Positions 7,620 through 15,184 of a stretch of 24,690 nucleotides of DNA are shown piece by piece. The DNA comes from GCA-001856825 sp049965815 (lineage in GTDB: Archaea > Thermoplasmatota > Thermoplasmata > Thermoplasmatales > GCA-001856825). Location: NCBI GenBank assembly GCA_049965815.1, contig JBMFVV010000017.1, positions 1-24,690 on the forward strand. The letters are read 5' to 3'. The number at the start of each line of letters is the position of its first letter. Within the stretch, counting starts at the first letter, position 1. The notes below the pieces were generated by a model. It was given only the letters and a program-made list of their open reading frames with translations, ran no database searches and was not told where the DNA came from. Made by a program: the position numbers and the translations under genes.

Positions 7620-8138
7620 TTAAACTTTCAGCGTGGCTTTACCTGGTTCCCAGTCGACTGGACAAAGCCCTCCTGTCTGTAGAGCTGCAAGTACTCTGAA
7701 CGTCTCATCTGTGCTTCTTCCAACGTTGTCGTCTGTCACTACCATGTACTTTATGATTCCTTCCGGATTAATTATGAACAGACCTCTTTGAGAGTTGCCC
7801 GAAACATCGTCTAACACACCGTAATCTCTGGATATTTCTCCCTTCCTATCTTCCACCATGGGATACTTTGCTTTAGCCACTCTTTGGTCATTCTCAACCC
7901 AGGCCTTGTGAACGTAAACAGTATCTCTGCTCACAGCTACTACTTCTGCGCCTGCCTTCTTGAAATCAGTATACTTTTCTGCAAAACCCTCAATCTCAGT
8001 GGGGCATACAAAAGTGAAATCTGCTGGGTAGAAGAACAAGACAACCCATTTTCCCCTCAATCTCGACAGCCTAAAATCGTCTATCTTCCCGTCTACAAAA
8101 GCTTTCGAATCAAAATCTGGTGCTTTCTCTCCAATCAT
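7620..8138 (-). CDS. Typical 2-Cys peroxiredoxin (AhpC-like)
   Basis: The 172-residue thioredoxin-fold peroxidase reduces hydrogen peroxide and organic peroxides. The peroxidatic cysteine C45 lies in YPADFTFVCPTE, the conserved arginine R118 in SQRGLFII, and the resolving cysteine C159 in the C-terminal GGLCPVDW, which places it with typical 2-Cys AhpC enzymes. The reductant partner is not in the window. Translation probably uses GGTGAT, which lies four bases before the ATG, on a short leader from the TATA box at 8177-8186. This makes it one of the few first genes here that is not leaderless. It lies downstream of purM on the same strand but has its own promoter. Confidence 0.92.
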   Translation of the reverse strand: MIGEKAPDFDSKAFVDGKIDDFRLSRLRGKWVVLFFYPADFTFVCPTEIEGFAEKYTDFKKAGAEVVAVSRDTVYVHKAWVENDQRVAKAKYPMVEDRKGEISRDYGVLDDVSGNSQRGLFIINPEGIIKYMVVTDDNVGRSTDETFRVLAALQTGGLCPVDWEPGKATLKV

Positions 8139-8176
8139 TTTATCACCATTTAATATCTTAAGAACAGTTAATACGG

Positions 8177-8186
8177 AAATATAAAT
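8177..8186 (-). promoter_or_regulatory. TATA box of the peroxiredoxin gene
   Basis: On the minus strand the sequence is ATTTATATTT, centred about 43 bases before ATG 8138. This leaves room for a leader of roughly 18 bases that contains the GGTGAT ribosome site. Confidence 0.5.
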
Positions 8187-8213
8187 CTTAGTGATTTCCC
8201 TTCAAAATTCTTC

Positions 8214-8263
8214 TAAAAGGGCCTATGATTTTTGGTATAGCCTATTGAGAAATGGATCAATAG
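8214..8263 (-). terminator. Tandem hairpins at the end of purM
   Basis: On the minus strand a stem CTATTGA/TCAATAG (8257-8263 with 8242-8248, 8-base loop) spans the purM stop. It is followed by GGCTAT pairing with ATAGGCC (one bulged G) and then CTTTT. This resembles a terminator, although archaeal termination relies mainly on the T tract, which is short here. Confidence 0.35.
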
Positions 8264-9261
8264 TAACTTTCGTATTTCACTCCGTAGTTTTCGACTGAAA
8301 CTCCCACCCCATCTCCCACTTCTCCTAGGTCTACTGGACTGAACTTGCTCAACTCCTGCATTATAGCGTCAGTCTCCCTTTTTGAAGATATGACCATCAT
8401 GCCAATTCCCATGTTGAATATCTCGAAGGCATCCTGATTAGATATTCCACCGTCCTGCATGATTTTCTTGAATAGAACTGGTATTTCTTGGTACGTCAGC
8501 TTGAATCTTGCCTCTTTAAGTCTGAGTAGATTTCTCACACCGCCACCTGTAACGTGTGATATACCGTGAATGTCAAATTCCTGTGTCAATTCAAAAATTT
8601 TCTTTGAATATATTTTTGTTCCGTTAAGCAGAACCTTCCAGAATTGGTCTCCTTCGAACATTTCTTCCAGCATCGCCTTCCTGTTTTCATATATTTTTCT
8701 AATTAGGGAAAAACCGTTAGAATGGACTCCGTTTGATTGAAGCCCTATTATCCTATCGCCTTCGTTTATCCGTTTTCCTGTTATTTCTTTGCCTTTCTCG
8801 AGATTTCCAACTACTGTCCCTGAAATATCAATGCCCTTAACTAAGTCTGGGACAGAGGCAGTTTCTCCACCAACCATAGAAATCCCCGCCTCCCTGCAGG
8901 CATCGTTTATGCTCCTGCCTATGACTTTGCCCAGATCACTTCCCAGCATTGAACCGGCTATGTAATTTACCATGGCCATCGGTTCTGCACCCATGCAGAC
9001 GATATCATTTACATTCATCCCGACAAGGTCGTATCCTATCTGGTCAAAGTACCTATGCTCAAGAGCCATTATCGTCTTAGTACCAACATTATCAGTGTGG
9101 ATTGCGATATAGTTGCCTAGATATGAAATGAGACCGGAATAATGGCCTATTTTAGTAACCCTTTTGAACTTAGTTCCTTCAAATGTTAGTTCATCTATTA
9201 TTGCATTCCTGAAGGCCCCAACTGAATCGAAATCAACTCCACTCTCCTTATATTTCGGCAT
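8257..9261 (-). CDS. purM: Phosphoribosylformylglycinamidine cyclo-ligase (AIR synthetase)
   Basis: PurM closes the imidazole ring in de novo purine synthesis (FGAM + ATP to AIR). The 334-residue product matches the family throughout: HTDNVGTKT (about residue 55), DLVGMNVNDIVCMGAEP (about 78-94), MVGGETA, ISGTVVG, GLQSNGVHSNGFSLIRK, and the late ISHVTGGGVRNLLR. It is a single gene whose ATG faces the tRNA methyltransferase gene. On the minus strand GATATTGATAA (9286-9296) is centred about 30 bases before the ATG and could act as a weak TATA element; the stronger box at 9301-9310 lies 44 bases away. Confidence 0.95.
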   Translation of the reverse strand: MPKYKESGVDFDSVGAFRNAIIDELTFEGTKFKRVTKIGHYSGLISYLGNYIAIHTDNVGTKTIMALEHRYFDQIGYDLVGMNVNDIVCMGAEPMAMVNYIAGSMLGSDLGKVIGRSINDACREAGISMVGGETASVPDLVKGIDISGTVVGNLEKGKEITGKRINEGDRIIGLQSNGVHSNGFSLIRKIYENRKAMLEEMFEGDQFWKVLLNGTKIYSKKIFELTQEFDIHGISHVTGGGVRNLLRLKEARFKLTYQEIPVLFKKIMQDGGISNQDAFEIFNMGIGMMVISSKRETDAIMQELSKFSPVDLGEVGDGVGVSVENYGVKYESYY

Positions 9262-9300
9262 ACCGAGAGTAAATACTGTTCTTGGTTATCAATATCGCTG

Positions 9301-9310
9301 TATTAATTTA
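9301..9310 (+). promoter_or_regulatory. TATA box for the tRNA G10 methyltransferase gene
   Basis: TATTAATTTA is centred 27 bases before TTG 9332, which supports that TTG as a leaderless start. Read on the other strand (TAAATTAATA) it might also serve purM at a longer distance. Confidence 0.5.
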
Positions 9311-9331
9311 CTCTTAGGTTATCCTTAGTGG

Positions 9332-10252
9332 TTGAAGTTTGTATCAGAATATCTGGGAGGATTTCGTGACATTTCAAGGACCGAAATCTCGGGATTGTTA
9401 CAGAGCTATGGAGGAAAAATAGAAGGTGAGACAGAGAAGTTACTCTTTTTTTCAACTGACCGCCCTGACGCGATCGTTTCAAGGGTTGCTTTCTCAAAGC
9501 GGATAGGGAGGATCATATCGGAAGAAGAGCCTATCGTGGTAAGCCAGGAAAAAAGGTACTCTATAAGAGAAAAGAAAATTCATGGCAGGGATTCACTCAT
9601 ACCGACGATGGCGAAGAAAGTTATCGGAAAAGTCAACCTTGAAAGACCTGATGTAACATTTTACATATACAACTTCGACGAACCGATTTTCACGGAACTT
9701 ATCTATGAGAGGAGGATGGATAGTTTGTTGGACTATAAATATAAGACAAAACCTATGAACCACCCATCGAGCATTTCTCCAGTATTGGCAAGGGGGATGA
9801 TCAACATCTCTGGTATTAAGGAAGGGGAAAAATTTGTTGATCCATTTGCAGGGACGGGGACATTTCTCATAGAGGGCTATAGAATGAGAATAGATGGGTA
9901 TGGTATTGACAGAAGCTGGAAGATGGTAGAGGGAGGAAATCTTAACCTGCGACACTTCAATTTTCCAGAAGTGATAGTAAAAGGAGATTTTTCTGAATTG
10001 ACTACTTTGAGTGACATCTCGGCGATCATTACTGATCCACCGTATGGAAGGGGTGCAAAGATATTCTCTGAGTCAAGGGAATACCTTTATTCAAGACTAT
10101 TCTCCATGCTGGCAGCAGTAAAAGGGAGTAAGGTGTTCTGCGTACCTTCGTTTGAACTGCTCAAACTGGCAAGAGATTACCTCCAGATAAAGTTGGCAGG
10201 TGAGATCAGGGTCCATTCTTCATTGACCAGGTACGTTGTCTATTCTAAATGA
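9332..10252 (+). CDS. trmG10: tRNA (guanine(10)-N2)-methyltransferase, THUMP type
   Basis: This SAM-dependent enzyme methylates N2 of G10 in tRNA. The N-terminal part (about residues 1-140) is the divergent THUMP region. The C-terminal Rossmann methyltransferase has NHPSSISPVLARGMINISG (143-161), motif I DPFAGTGTF (170-178) and the catalytic TDPPYGRG (234-241), the D-P-P-Y motif of amino-group methylation. At 306 residues it is close to archaeal Trm-G10/Trm11 enzymes. It starts with TTG, chosen because the TATA box lies 27 bases upstream and the next residues (KFVSEYLGGF) look like the domain start. Divergent from purM. Confidence 0.85.
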   Translation: MKFVSEYLGGFRDISRTEISGLLQSYGGKIEGETEKLLFFSTDRPDAIVSRVAFSKRIGRIISEEEPIVVSQEKRYSIREKKIHGRDSLIPTMAKKVIGKVNLERPDVTFYIYNFDEPIFTELIYERRMDSLLDYKYKTKPMNHPSSISPVLARGMINISGIKEGEKFVDPFAGTGTFLIEGYRMRIDGYGIDRSWKMVEGGNLNLRHFNFPEVIVKGDFSELTTLSDISAIITDPPYGRGAKIFSESREYLYSRLFSMLAAVKGSKVFCVPSFELLKLARDYLQIKLAGEIRVHSSLTRYVVYSK

Positions 10253-10657
10253 AGTGACCTCATGAGGTACGGACAATTATGCAAGAGGTATCGTACAAAG
10301 TAACCATAAGTAACTAAAGATCCATATTATTTTTATAGCCCTAATTCACGAACAGCTACATTGAACTTAAGATACTTCTAAAACATAGTTATGTACATTT
10401 GCTTGAACAATGGATTTCACTTCATCCTGCGTTGATATACTTGTAAGTTCGATTTTATAGCACCAGTCCGTTATGTTTGACTATGATTCTATGACTGGTA
10501 CTGCATACCGCACTGGTTTCATTATCTTAGAACCTCAGTTTACGAATACTATTGTAGAAACTAAGAAAAAAAGATGCACTTCACATGCCAATCATTTATC
10601 GTAAAACTGTCAACACCTAGGTATTGAAAAAAATGGAATCAACTAATCTCTGAGAAC
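10253..10657. other. Non-coding gap, no gene recognised
   Basis: About 400 AT-rich bases with stops in all frames and no convincing RNA gene. Two small structures are visible. A perfect 12-base palindrome ACCTCATGAGGT (10257-10268) lies right after the upstream stop. ACCAGTC (10462-10468) pairs with GACTGGT (10493-10499), and a further CACTGGT follows at 10511-10517. I cannot assign a function to either. Confidence 0.5.
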
Positions 10658-10665
10658 TTTATAAT
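10658..10665 (+). promoter_or_regulatory. TATA box of the class I methyltransferase gene
   Basis: TTTATAAT is centred about 26 bases before ATG 10687, consistent with a leaderless transcript. Confidence 0.6.
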
Positions 10666-10686
10666 GTAATTTGTCATTGAGATTTA

Positions 10687-11427
10687 ATGAGCGACAACCC
10701 TTTCTTTAAAGATTTTGCAAAACATTATTCCAGGAGCGATTCATTTAAGACAGGTAACGATCTCAAAATTTTGATAAGTCTGCTGCCTGAGAAAATGAAC
10801 AGGGTTTTAGATGTGGCTACTGGTACGGGCTTTGTAGCCCTGGAGCTATCAAGAATAAGTTCCAGTGTCGTAGCCCTTGACCCAACAGGGGCAATGCTTT
10901 CTGAGGCGAAGAAGCTGATCTCATCGAACAATGTTACAAACGTTGAATTTGTTAAGTCAGATTATTATTCTTATGACACTTTTCTGAAATTTGATGCCAT
11001 TACCTGTAGGAGAGCACTTCATCACTTTGACAAGAAGGATCAGTTCTTCAATAAATCAAAGGAATTATTGAATGAAAATGGAATACTTGCAATCAGCGAC
11101 ATGATCGTCCCTGAATCTGACTCAGAGGACCTGTTAAATAAACTTGAGAGAAAGAGAGATCCCACGCATGTGGCTGCCTTAAATGAGGAGGAGTTCATGT
11201 TCTCTATCAAGTCCGCAGGATTCAGGATTGTTAAATCTGTAATTGACAGTGAGCAGTTTAGTTTCGAAAAATGGTTATCTCCGGTTCAAACGAATTCGGT
11301 AAATGGAATAGAATGCAAGAAGTTCATAAATAATCTATCTGATGAAGAGCTAAAATCATTCAATTTTGATCACAGAACTAACACGATTACCAAACAGCGC
11401 ATAATAATAGCTGCTACTCCTATATGA
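10687..11427 (+). CDS. Class I SAM-dependent methyltransferase, substrate unknown
   Basis: The 246-residue soluble protein has a Rossmann methyltransferase core. Motif I is VLDVATGTGFVAL (residues 40-52), the acidic end of strand 2 is VVALDPTGAML, motif II/III includes FVKSDYYSYD, and motif IV is FDAITCRRALHHF. This pattern resembles UbiE/Methyltransf_11 proteins acting on small molecules. The C-terminal third (about 170-246) is less typical and may shape substrate choice. It is a single gene behind a long non-coding stretch, with its own TATA box, so context gives no help. A ubiquinone/menaquinone role cannot be claimed from this sequence. Confidence 0.8.
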   Translation: MSDNPFFKDFAKHYSRSDSFKTGNDLKILISLLPEKMNRVLDVATGTGFVALELSRISSSVVALDPTGAMLSEAKKLISSNNVTNVEFVKSDYYSYDTFLKFDAITCRRALHHFDKKDQFFNKSKELLNENGILAISDMIVPESDSEDLLNKLERKRDPTHVAALNEEEFMFSIKSAGFRIVKSVIDSEQFSFEKWLSPVQTNSVNGIECKKFINNLSDEELKSFNFDHRTNTITKQRIIIAATPI

Positions 11428-11462
11428 AGCTAATTTTCATTTAACTCGTGCTCAAACAAAGG

Positions 11463-11470
11463 AATAAATA
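11463..11470 (+). promoter_or_regulatory. TATA box of the 78-residue gene
   Basis: AATAAATA is centred about 26 bases before ATG 11492, implying leaderless translation and supporting the reality of the short gene. Confidence 0.55.
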
Positions 11471-11491
11471 CGATATAGTGATTTCGCACAT

Positions 11492-11728
11492 ATGGTCAAG
11501 AGAACATATCTCTCAATAATCTTCAATACAGAGGGGGAAAGACCCTCAGAGATAATTTCAAGGCTGCAATCTCTTGGCTTCAAACCGATAACAGGAAGCA
11601 GGGACTTAGTATATGAATGGGAGGATCACGCTACCGTGTCAGAAGCTATATCTTTGATAGATAGGGTACATGCCACGCTGGGCGGATATAACGTGCTCTT
11701 CACTGCTGAGACAATTGACGAGAGATAG
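11492..11728 (+). CDS. Unrecognised 78-residue protein, probable alpha/beta fold
   Basis: The protein alternates likely strands and helices: strand TYLSIIFNT (5-13), helix RPSEIISRLQSLGF (17-30), strand region RDLVYEW (37-43), helix TVSEAISLIDRVHATLGG (48-65) and a last strand YNVLFTAETI. This could be a small ferredoxin-like fold, but I do not recognise the family. It has no cysteines, signal peptide or membrane segment. A TATA box at the leaderless distance supports expression. Its last 29 bases overlap the 3' end of rnp4 on the other strand. Confidence 0.65.
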   Translation: MVKRTYLSIIFNTEGERPSEIISRLQSLGFKPITGSRDLVYEWEDHATVSEAISLIDRVHATLGGYNVLFTAETIDER

Positions 11729-12011
11729 GAATTCTTCTAACATAGCCACAACTTCCGCAGCTCACTGTGATAGTTGAATTATTTATTCTGACCCTTCCTC
11801 CCCCCGAGTAGATTCCATGTTTGCATTTCTTGCATACCCAGGTTCTTGCATCTTTGATAACTTTTGATTTATACTTGGTGGAGTAAAGGTATATGAGTTC
11901 ATATTTCCTGTTTGCGTATTGTACTTTTTTTTCTCTTTCGTCTTCCAGCGCAAGCTTAAACAGTTCCGTCATCCTGTGTTCCGCAACTTCCCTTTCACTG
12001 TTCTTTGGCAT
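11700..12011 (-). CDS. rnp4: RNase P protein component 4 (Rpp21/Rpr2 family)
   Basis: Rnp4 binds the catalytic RNA of archaeal RNase P, with Rnp1, and helps 5' maturation of tRNAs. The 103-residue product has the expected layout: an N-terminal two-helix part with basic and acidic residues (AEHRMTELFKLALEDE) and a C-terminal zinc ribbon with cysteines C60, C63, C85 and C88 (WVCKKCKHG...VSCGSCGY). It is the last gene of the queE operon; its ATG lies inside the 3' end of pyrC (17-base overlap). The end of the coding sequence overlaps the convergent 78-residue gene, so the C-terminal RRIPISRQLSQQ is encoded in shared DNA. Confidence 0.88.
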   Translation of the reverse strand: MPKNSEREVAEHRMTELFKLALEDEREKKVQYANRKYELIYLYSTKYKSKVIKDARTWVCKKCKHGIYSGGGRVRINNSTITVSCGSCGYVRRIPISRQLSQQ

Positions 12012-13212
12012 TCAAAAAAACCCCGGTCGGTTGTCCTACTACCTCTTTATCCTGAATCATCAGTTCCCCTCTAAGATAAACAATATCTGGGAAAATGCCA
12101 CCAAATTTCTCAAAGGGCGTCCAGCCACACTTTGAATGCAGATCCTCCCCCTTTATTTCCACGGGATTTTTGATGTTCACAGATATGAAATCGGCATCAT
12201 ATCCCTCTGCTATGTAACCCTTGTTAATTCTGCATATCTCAGAAGGTCTTTCCATTAGTAAGGAAATAGCTCTTTCTATTGAGATTAGTCCTTTCCTGTA
12301 GATGGATAGCGTAAGCGGAATTCTTGTTTCCACGCCCGGCAGCCCCGACGGGGCATCTCTAAACTCTCCCTTTTCATGGATAGTGTGGGGAGCGTGGTCT
12401 GAAGCGATGACGTCTATGGACTTGGAGTTAAGCTTACTGAGCAGTTCTTCCTGAACAGACCTCTTCCTGAGAGGCGGGTTAACTTTACCAAACGATCCGA
12501 TTTCCGTTGAATTATTCAAAAGTATGTGATGAGGTGTAACCTCAGTGGTGAACCCAAGCGATTTTGAAAGTTCTACTGTCCTTACTGAAGTGAGATGAGC
12601 AATGTGGACTCGAGAAAGGTTGTATTTGAAAACATATTCTATGGCTTCCATTTCACATTCAATGGGTCTGCTCATATCGTGAGTGACAAGGTCTTTACTC
12701 TCCTTCAAATTGTTTTCTAGGCACTCCTGGAGTTCTGCGTGAACAACCTTCACTTTATCCTGCCATTCACAGTTTTCGATGTCTGTAAGCAATCCTCCAG
12801 TCGACTTGCCTAGGAATATCTTCTGCCCAATGGATTCTGGGATTGAAACATTTGAAGCAGCCTGGTAAAGGCCGAAATCAACGTAGCTCTTATTGCGAAT
12901 AGAGGAAAGTTTGGACTCAAATGCCTCTCTGTTGTCTATAGGAACCTTATTGTTTGGCATATCGCACACAGTCGTCGTTCCTCCAAAAAGTGCAGAAAGT
13001 GAACCCGTCCTGAAATCCTCCTTCTCTGTCTCACCAGGATCTCGGAAATGAACGTGCATATCCACACCGCCGGGAAAGATGAGACCTGGAATGGAATTGA
13101 TTCGCATCCCGGAAAGTTCATCAGTAATTGATTTTATGACCCCGTCTTCAACCACAACATACTTTTCTCTGAACTCACCGCTAATGTAGAACCGTCCATG
13201 GAATGCTTCCAT
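11995..13212 (-). CDS. pyrC: Dihydroorotase
   Basis: The 405-residue amidohydrolase interconverts N-carbamoyl-aspartate and dihydroorotate in pyrimidine synthesis. It shows the metal motif DMHVHFRDPG (about 51-60), KIFLGKSTGG, the histidines in VVHAELQ and VHIAHLTS, VTPHHILLN, and the catalytic aspartate in VIASDHAPH. Allantoinase and hydantoinase are related alternatives, but the HVHFRDPG sequence and length favour dihydroorotase. I start at ATG 13212, which overlaps the upstream stop as TGATG and has GGAG eight bases before it. A GTG one codon upstream (13215) is possible. Third gene of the queE operon. Confidence 0.88.
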   Translation of the reverse strand: MEAFHGRFYISGEFREKYVVVEDGVIKSITDELSGMRINSIPGLIFPGGVDMHVHFRDPGETEKEDFRTGSLSALFGGTTTVCDMPNNKVPIDNREAFESKLSSIRNKSYVDFGLYQAASNVSIPESIGQKIFLGKSTGGLLTDIENCEWQDKVKVVHAELQECLENNLKESKDLVTHDMSRPIECEMEAIEYVFKYNLSRVHIAHLTSVRTVELSKSLGFTTEVTPHHILLNNSTEIGSFGKVNPPLRKRSVQEELLSKLNSKSIDVIASDHAPHTIHEKGEFRDAPSGLPGVETRIPLTLSIYRKGLISIERAISLLMERPSEICRINKGYIAEGYDADFISVNIKNPVEIKGEDLHSKCGWTPFEKFGGIFPDIVYLRGELMIQDKEVVGQPTGVFLNAKEQ

Positions 13213-13832
13213 CACTTTTTCTCCGCCATTAGCATCTTCCTGAATACTGGTCCCCTAGGCTCCACTTCGTAGAACACCTCTGCCGTGAAGGTTGAAATCG
13301 TGGTATCAGAATCCTTCCAGCAGTCAGGTTCCATTCCTGCTTTCCAACAGATTGCATTCAGAAATGCTACCTGATCCATCTTTTCGTCCACGGCGACCTG
13401 TGGAAGCAGAAGACCTGAGTAAGGTCCTCTTTCGGCAATGAGACCGTCTCTTCCTACCTTTATCACCGAAGGGAGTTCCTTCCTGTTCTTGACTACGACA
13501 GGGCTTGGCTTGCTCAGAAGTGAAACTTCAACGGTAATGTCATCCATCTCCTCCTTCGTAACGGGAGGAAATCTTGGATCGTTAACAGCAGCTGCAATTG
13601 CACTCTTTATGACCGCTTCCCCCAATGGGTACACCGGCTCAGGGAATCCAATGCATCCCCTAAGTTCACCGGAAGATGTCGTAAGTGTTGTGAAAACCCC
13701 CCTCTTCTCGACAAACTTTCCTCCATAGCTATTCTTAACAATCAGCTTAATGTCAATATATTCCTCAATGGCCCTCCTGGCCATCTTGGTAGCTATCTCT
13801 CCATCCTCATCAGTATATTCCTGCCCCATCAT
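13212..13832 (-). CDS. AMMECR1-domain protein
   Basis: The 206-residue protein matches the AMMECR1 fold: GVFTTLTTSSGELRGCIGFPEP (about 65-86, with the invariant LRGCIG), AAAVNDPRFPPVT, VEVSLLSKP, the GRDGLIAERGPYSGLLLPQVA segment and the late AFLNAICWKAG. The biochemical role is unknown. In many genomes AMMECR1 genes sit beside Memo and radical SAM genes, and here the gene overlaps the radical SAM gene queE by four bases (ATGA). The start is ATG 13832 or the next codon, ATG 13829; GAGGAG is better spaced for the second. It overlaps pyrC by one base. Confidence 0.88.
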   Translation of the reverse strand: MMGQEYTDEDGEIATKMARRAIEEYIDIKLIVKNSYGGKFVEKRGVFTTLTTSSGELRGCIGFPEPVYPLGEAVIKSAIAAAVNDPRFPPVTKEEMDDITVEVSLLSKPSPVVVKNRKELPSVIKVGRDGLIAERGPYSGLLLPQVAVDEKMDQVAFLNAICWKAGMEPDCWKDSDTTISTFTAEVFYEVEPRGPVFRKMLMAEKK

Positions 13833-14461
13833 ACTCCTCGCCTATCGCCCCAGATCAATTTATGCAATTGTGGCAGTACTCTGACATTTAATCTTTCCTT
13901 TAATACTTTCTCCGTTAATTCTTTCAGGTTTTTACCGCCCTCTGGTTGAAAAATTACTTCACCATCAAAAGGATACTTTTCTATAATCGATTTTGAAAAT
14001 GAATAGTCTTTATCGTCTGCTATGACAAATTTAAGATAATCCTTTGCTGCCAAGAGTTCTATGTTCTGATATATGTTGTGCTCCACCATATCTGAGGAGG
14101 GCGTCTTGATGTCCATGGAAATTATCATGTTATCGTCTGTTGGAACATCTTCAATTGGAATTGAACCGCTGGTTTCCAGAATAACCTTAAATTCCTTGTC
14201 AAGCAGCTTGTACATAAGCGGATATACCTCCTTCTGAAGAAGTGGTTCGCCACCAGTGATACATACATATTTCGTGTTATAACTGGAAGCCTCCTCTAAC
14301 AGACTGTCAACGGATCTTTTTTCTCCTCCAGAATACGAATACTTGGTATCACACCAGGTGCATCTCAAGTTGCACCCAGATAACCTGATGAAGAAGGTAG
14401 GAATACCGATGAACGGTCCTTCTCCCTCAATAGAGTAAAAAGTTTCAATTACCGTCAGCAT
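13829..14461 (-). CDS. queE: 7-carboxy-7-deazaguanine synthase (radical SAM)
   Basis: QueE rearranges 6-carboxy-tetrahydropterin to 7-carboxy-7-deazaguanine, the precursor of preQ0. In archaea preQ0 feeds archaeosine at tRNA position 15. The N terminus FYSIEGEGPFIG is typical. The cluster cysteines C30, C34 and C37 (CNLRCTWCDT) form the radical SAM CxxxCxxC motif, and ITGGEPLLQ (about 69-77) binds SAM. At 210 residues it is a normal short form. It leads the operon queE - AMMECR1 - pyrC - rnp4, with a TATA element 29 bases before the ATG. The other preQ0 genes are not in the window. Confidence 0.9.
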   Translation of the reverse strand: MLTVIETFYSIEGEGPFIGIPTFFIRLSGCNLRCTWCDTKYSYSGGEKRSVDSLLEEASSYNTKYVCITGGEPLLQKEVYPLMYKLLDKEFKVILETSGSIPIEDVPTDDNMIISMDIKTPSSDMVEHNIYQNIELLAAKDYLKFVIADDKDYSFSKSIIEKYPFDGEVIFQPEGGKNLKELTEKVLKERLNVRVLPQLHKLIWGDRRGV

Positions 14462-14486
14462 TTCTTTATGTACAATACAAGAAAGG

Positions 14487-14493
14487 AATAAAA
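14487..14493 (-). promoter_or_regulatory. TATA box of the queE operon
   Basis: On the minus strand TTTTATT is centred 29 bases before ATG 14461, so queE is probably leaderless. The box lies at the very 3' end of the SufR-like gene, which is read in the same direction. Confidence 0.5.
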
Positions 14494-14495
14494 CT

Positions 14496-15119
14496 TTATG
14501 ATTCCGATCTGGTCAAAGTAATTTCGCAGTCGTACTTGTCTTTTGAAACAGGGTCCTTCTTTATTACCTTGTACGAGGGTAGCATAGTTTCTAACAGTGA
14601 ATCTTCAAATGTTCCGCAGAAAGCGTTGTTAGTTTCAAGGGCTAGCGAGTAATAGATGCAGTTGTTTCTCTTTATGACCAATTTCCCATCCCTTTCGAAC
14701 GCTGTGGCCATACATCCAAGGGAGTTATAGAAATTCAGGAGTTCGTTTATCCCACGTGACTTATTCCCATCCAACTTTACTATTCTTTCTCCCGCCCTTT
14801 TCAGGAAATCCTTTACCCATTCGCTTCCATTTTCAGTGGTGAGTTCATCGAGAAGGATTTTTAAGAGCAGGTCGTACTTCTTTGGGAAGAGTTTCATTCC
14901 ATTGGCGGATATGCTGTATGTTTTCTTCGGTCTACCCACCTTTGTCTTTACAAACTTTGATTCCACGTAACCCATACTTTCCAGCATATTGAGATGTTCC
15001 CTGACTGCATTGTTTCTTATGGAAAGCTTGTTTGAAAGCTCGAAAACTACTCTAGGTCCTTCTAGCAATTCCTCCAATATCCTCTGTTTGCTATTGCCCA
15101 GAGTGGTTATTTCTTCCAT
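14496..15119 (-). CDS. SufR-like winged-helix regulator, candidate Fe-S sensor
   Basis: The 207-residue protein begins with a winged-helix DNA-binding domain (about residues 8-70: QRILEELLEGPRVVFELSN, RNNAVREHLNMLESMGYV, KVGRPKKTYSIS), as in COG2345/SufR regulators. The C-terminal half has cysteines C136, C154, C168 and C198. The last three, spaced 13 and 29 residues apart, resemble the three-cysteine cluster site I recall for actinobacterial SufR. I start at ATG 15119, because TTAAATATT (15142-15150) is centred 27 bases upstream; a TTG at 15143 would add eight residues but has no such box. The gene is divergent from sufCBDSU, with an inverted repeat in between. Repression of suf by the cluster-bound form is inferred, not shown. 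Confidence 0.75.
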   Translation of the reverse strand: MEEITTLGNSKQRILEELLEGPRVVFELSNKLSIRNNAVREHLNMLESMGYVESKFVKTKVGRPKKTYSISANGMKLFPKKYDLLLKILLDELTTENGSEWVKDFLKRAGERIVKLDGNKSRGINELLNFYNSLGCMATAFERDGKLVIKRNNCIYYSLALETNNAFCGTFEDSLLETMLPSYKVIKKDPVSKDKYDCEITLTRSES

Positions 15120-15141
15120 ACGGTATAACTGATCAAAAGAC

Positions 15142-15150
15142 AATATTTAA
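15142..15150 (-). promoter_or_regulatory. TATA box of the SufR-like gene
   Basis: Minus-strand TTAAATATT is centred 27 bases before ATG 15119, which decides for this ATG over TTG 15143. Confidence 0.55.
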
Positions 15151-15160
15151 CTTTTATTAC

Positions 15161-15184
15161 TTTAAACAGTAAAAAATGTTTAAA
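15161..15184. promoter_or_regulatory. Inverted repeat, candidate suf operator
   Basis: TTTAAACA (15161-15168) and TGTTTAAA (15177-15184) are perfect 8-bp inverted arms around an 8-base A-rich spacer. The right arm covers most of the sufC TATA box, and the spacer covers the BRE position. A dimeric winged-helix protein bound here would block TBP/TFB. It lies 11 bases from the TATA box of the SufR-like gene. Confidence 0.55.

Noticed and set aside
10446..10465. tRNA-like 3' end: GTTCGATT followed by CACCA
   Set aside because: The T stem does not pair beyond two bases, and no acceptor, D or anticodon arm is found upstream. Probably chance.
15120..15143. Longer SufR-like protein from TTG 15143
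   Set aside because: The TATA element at 15142-15150 would lie on top of that start; ATG 15119 fits the leaderless spacing.
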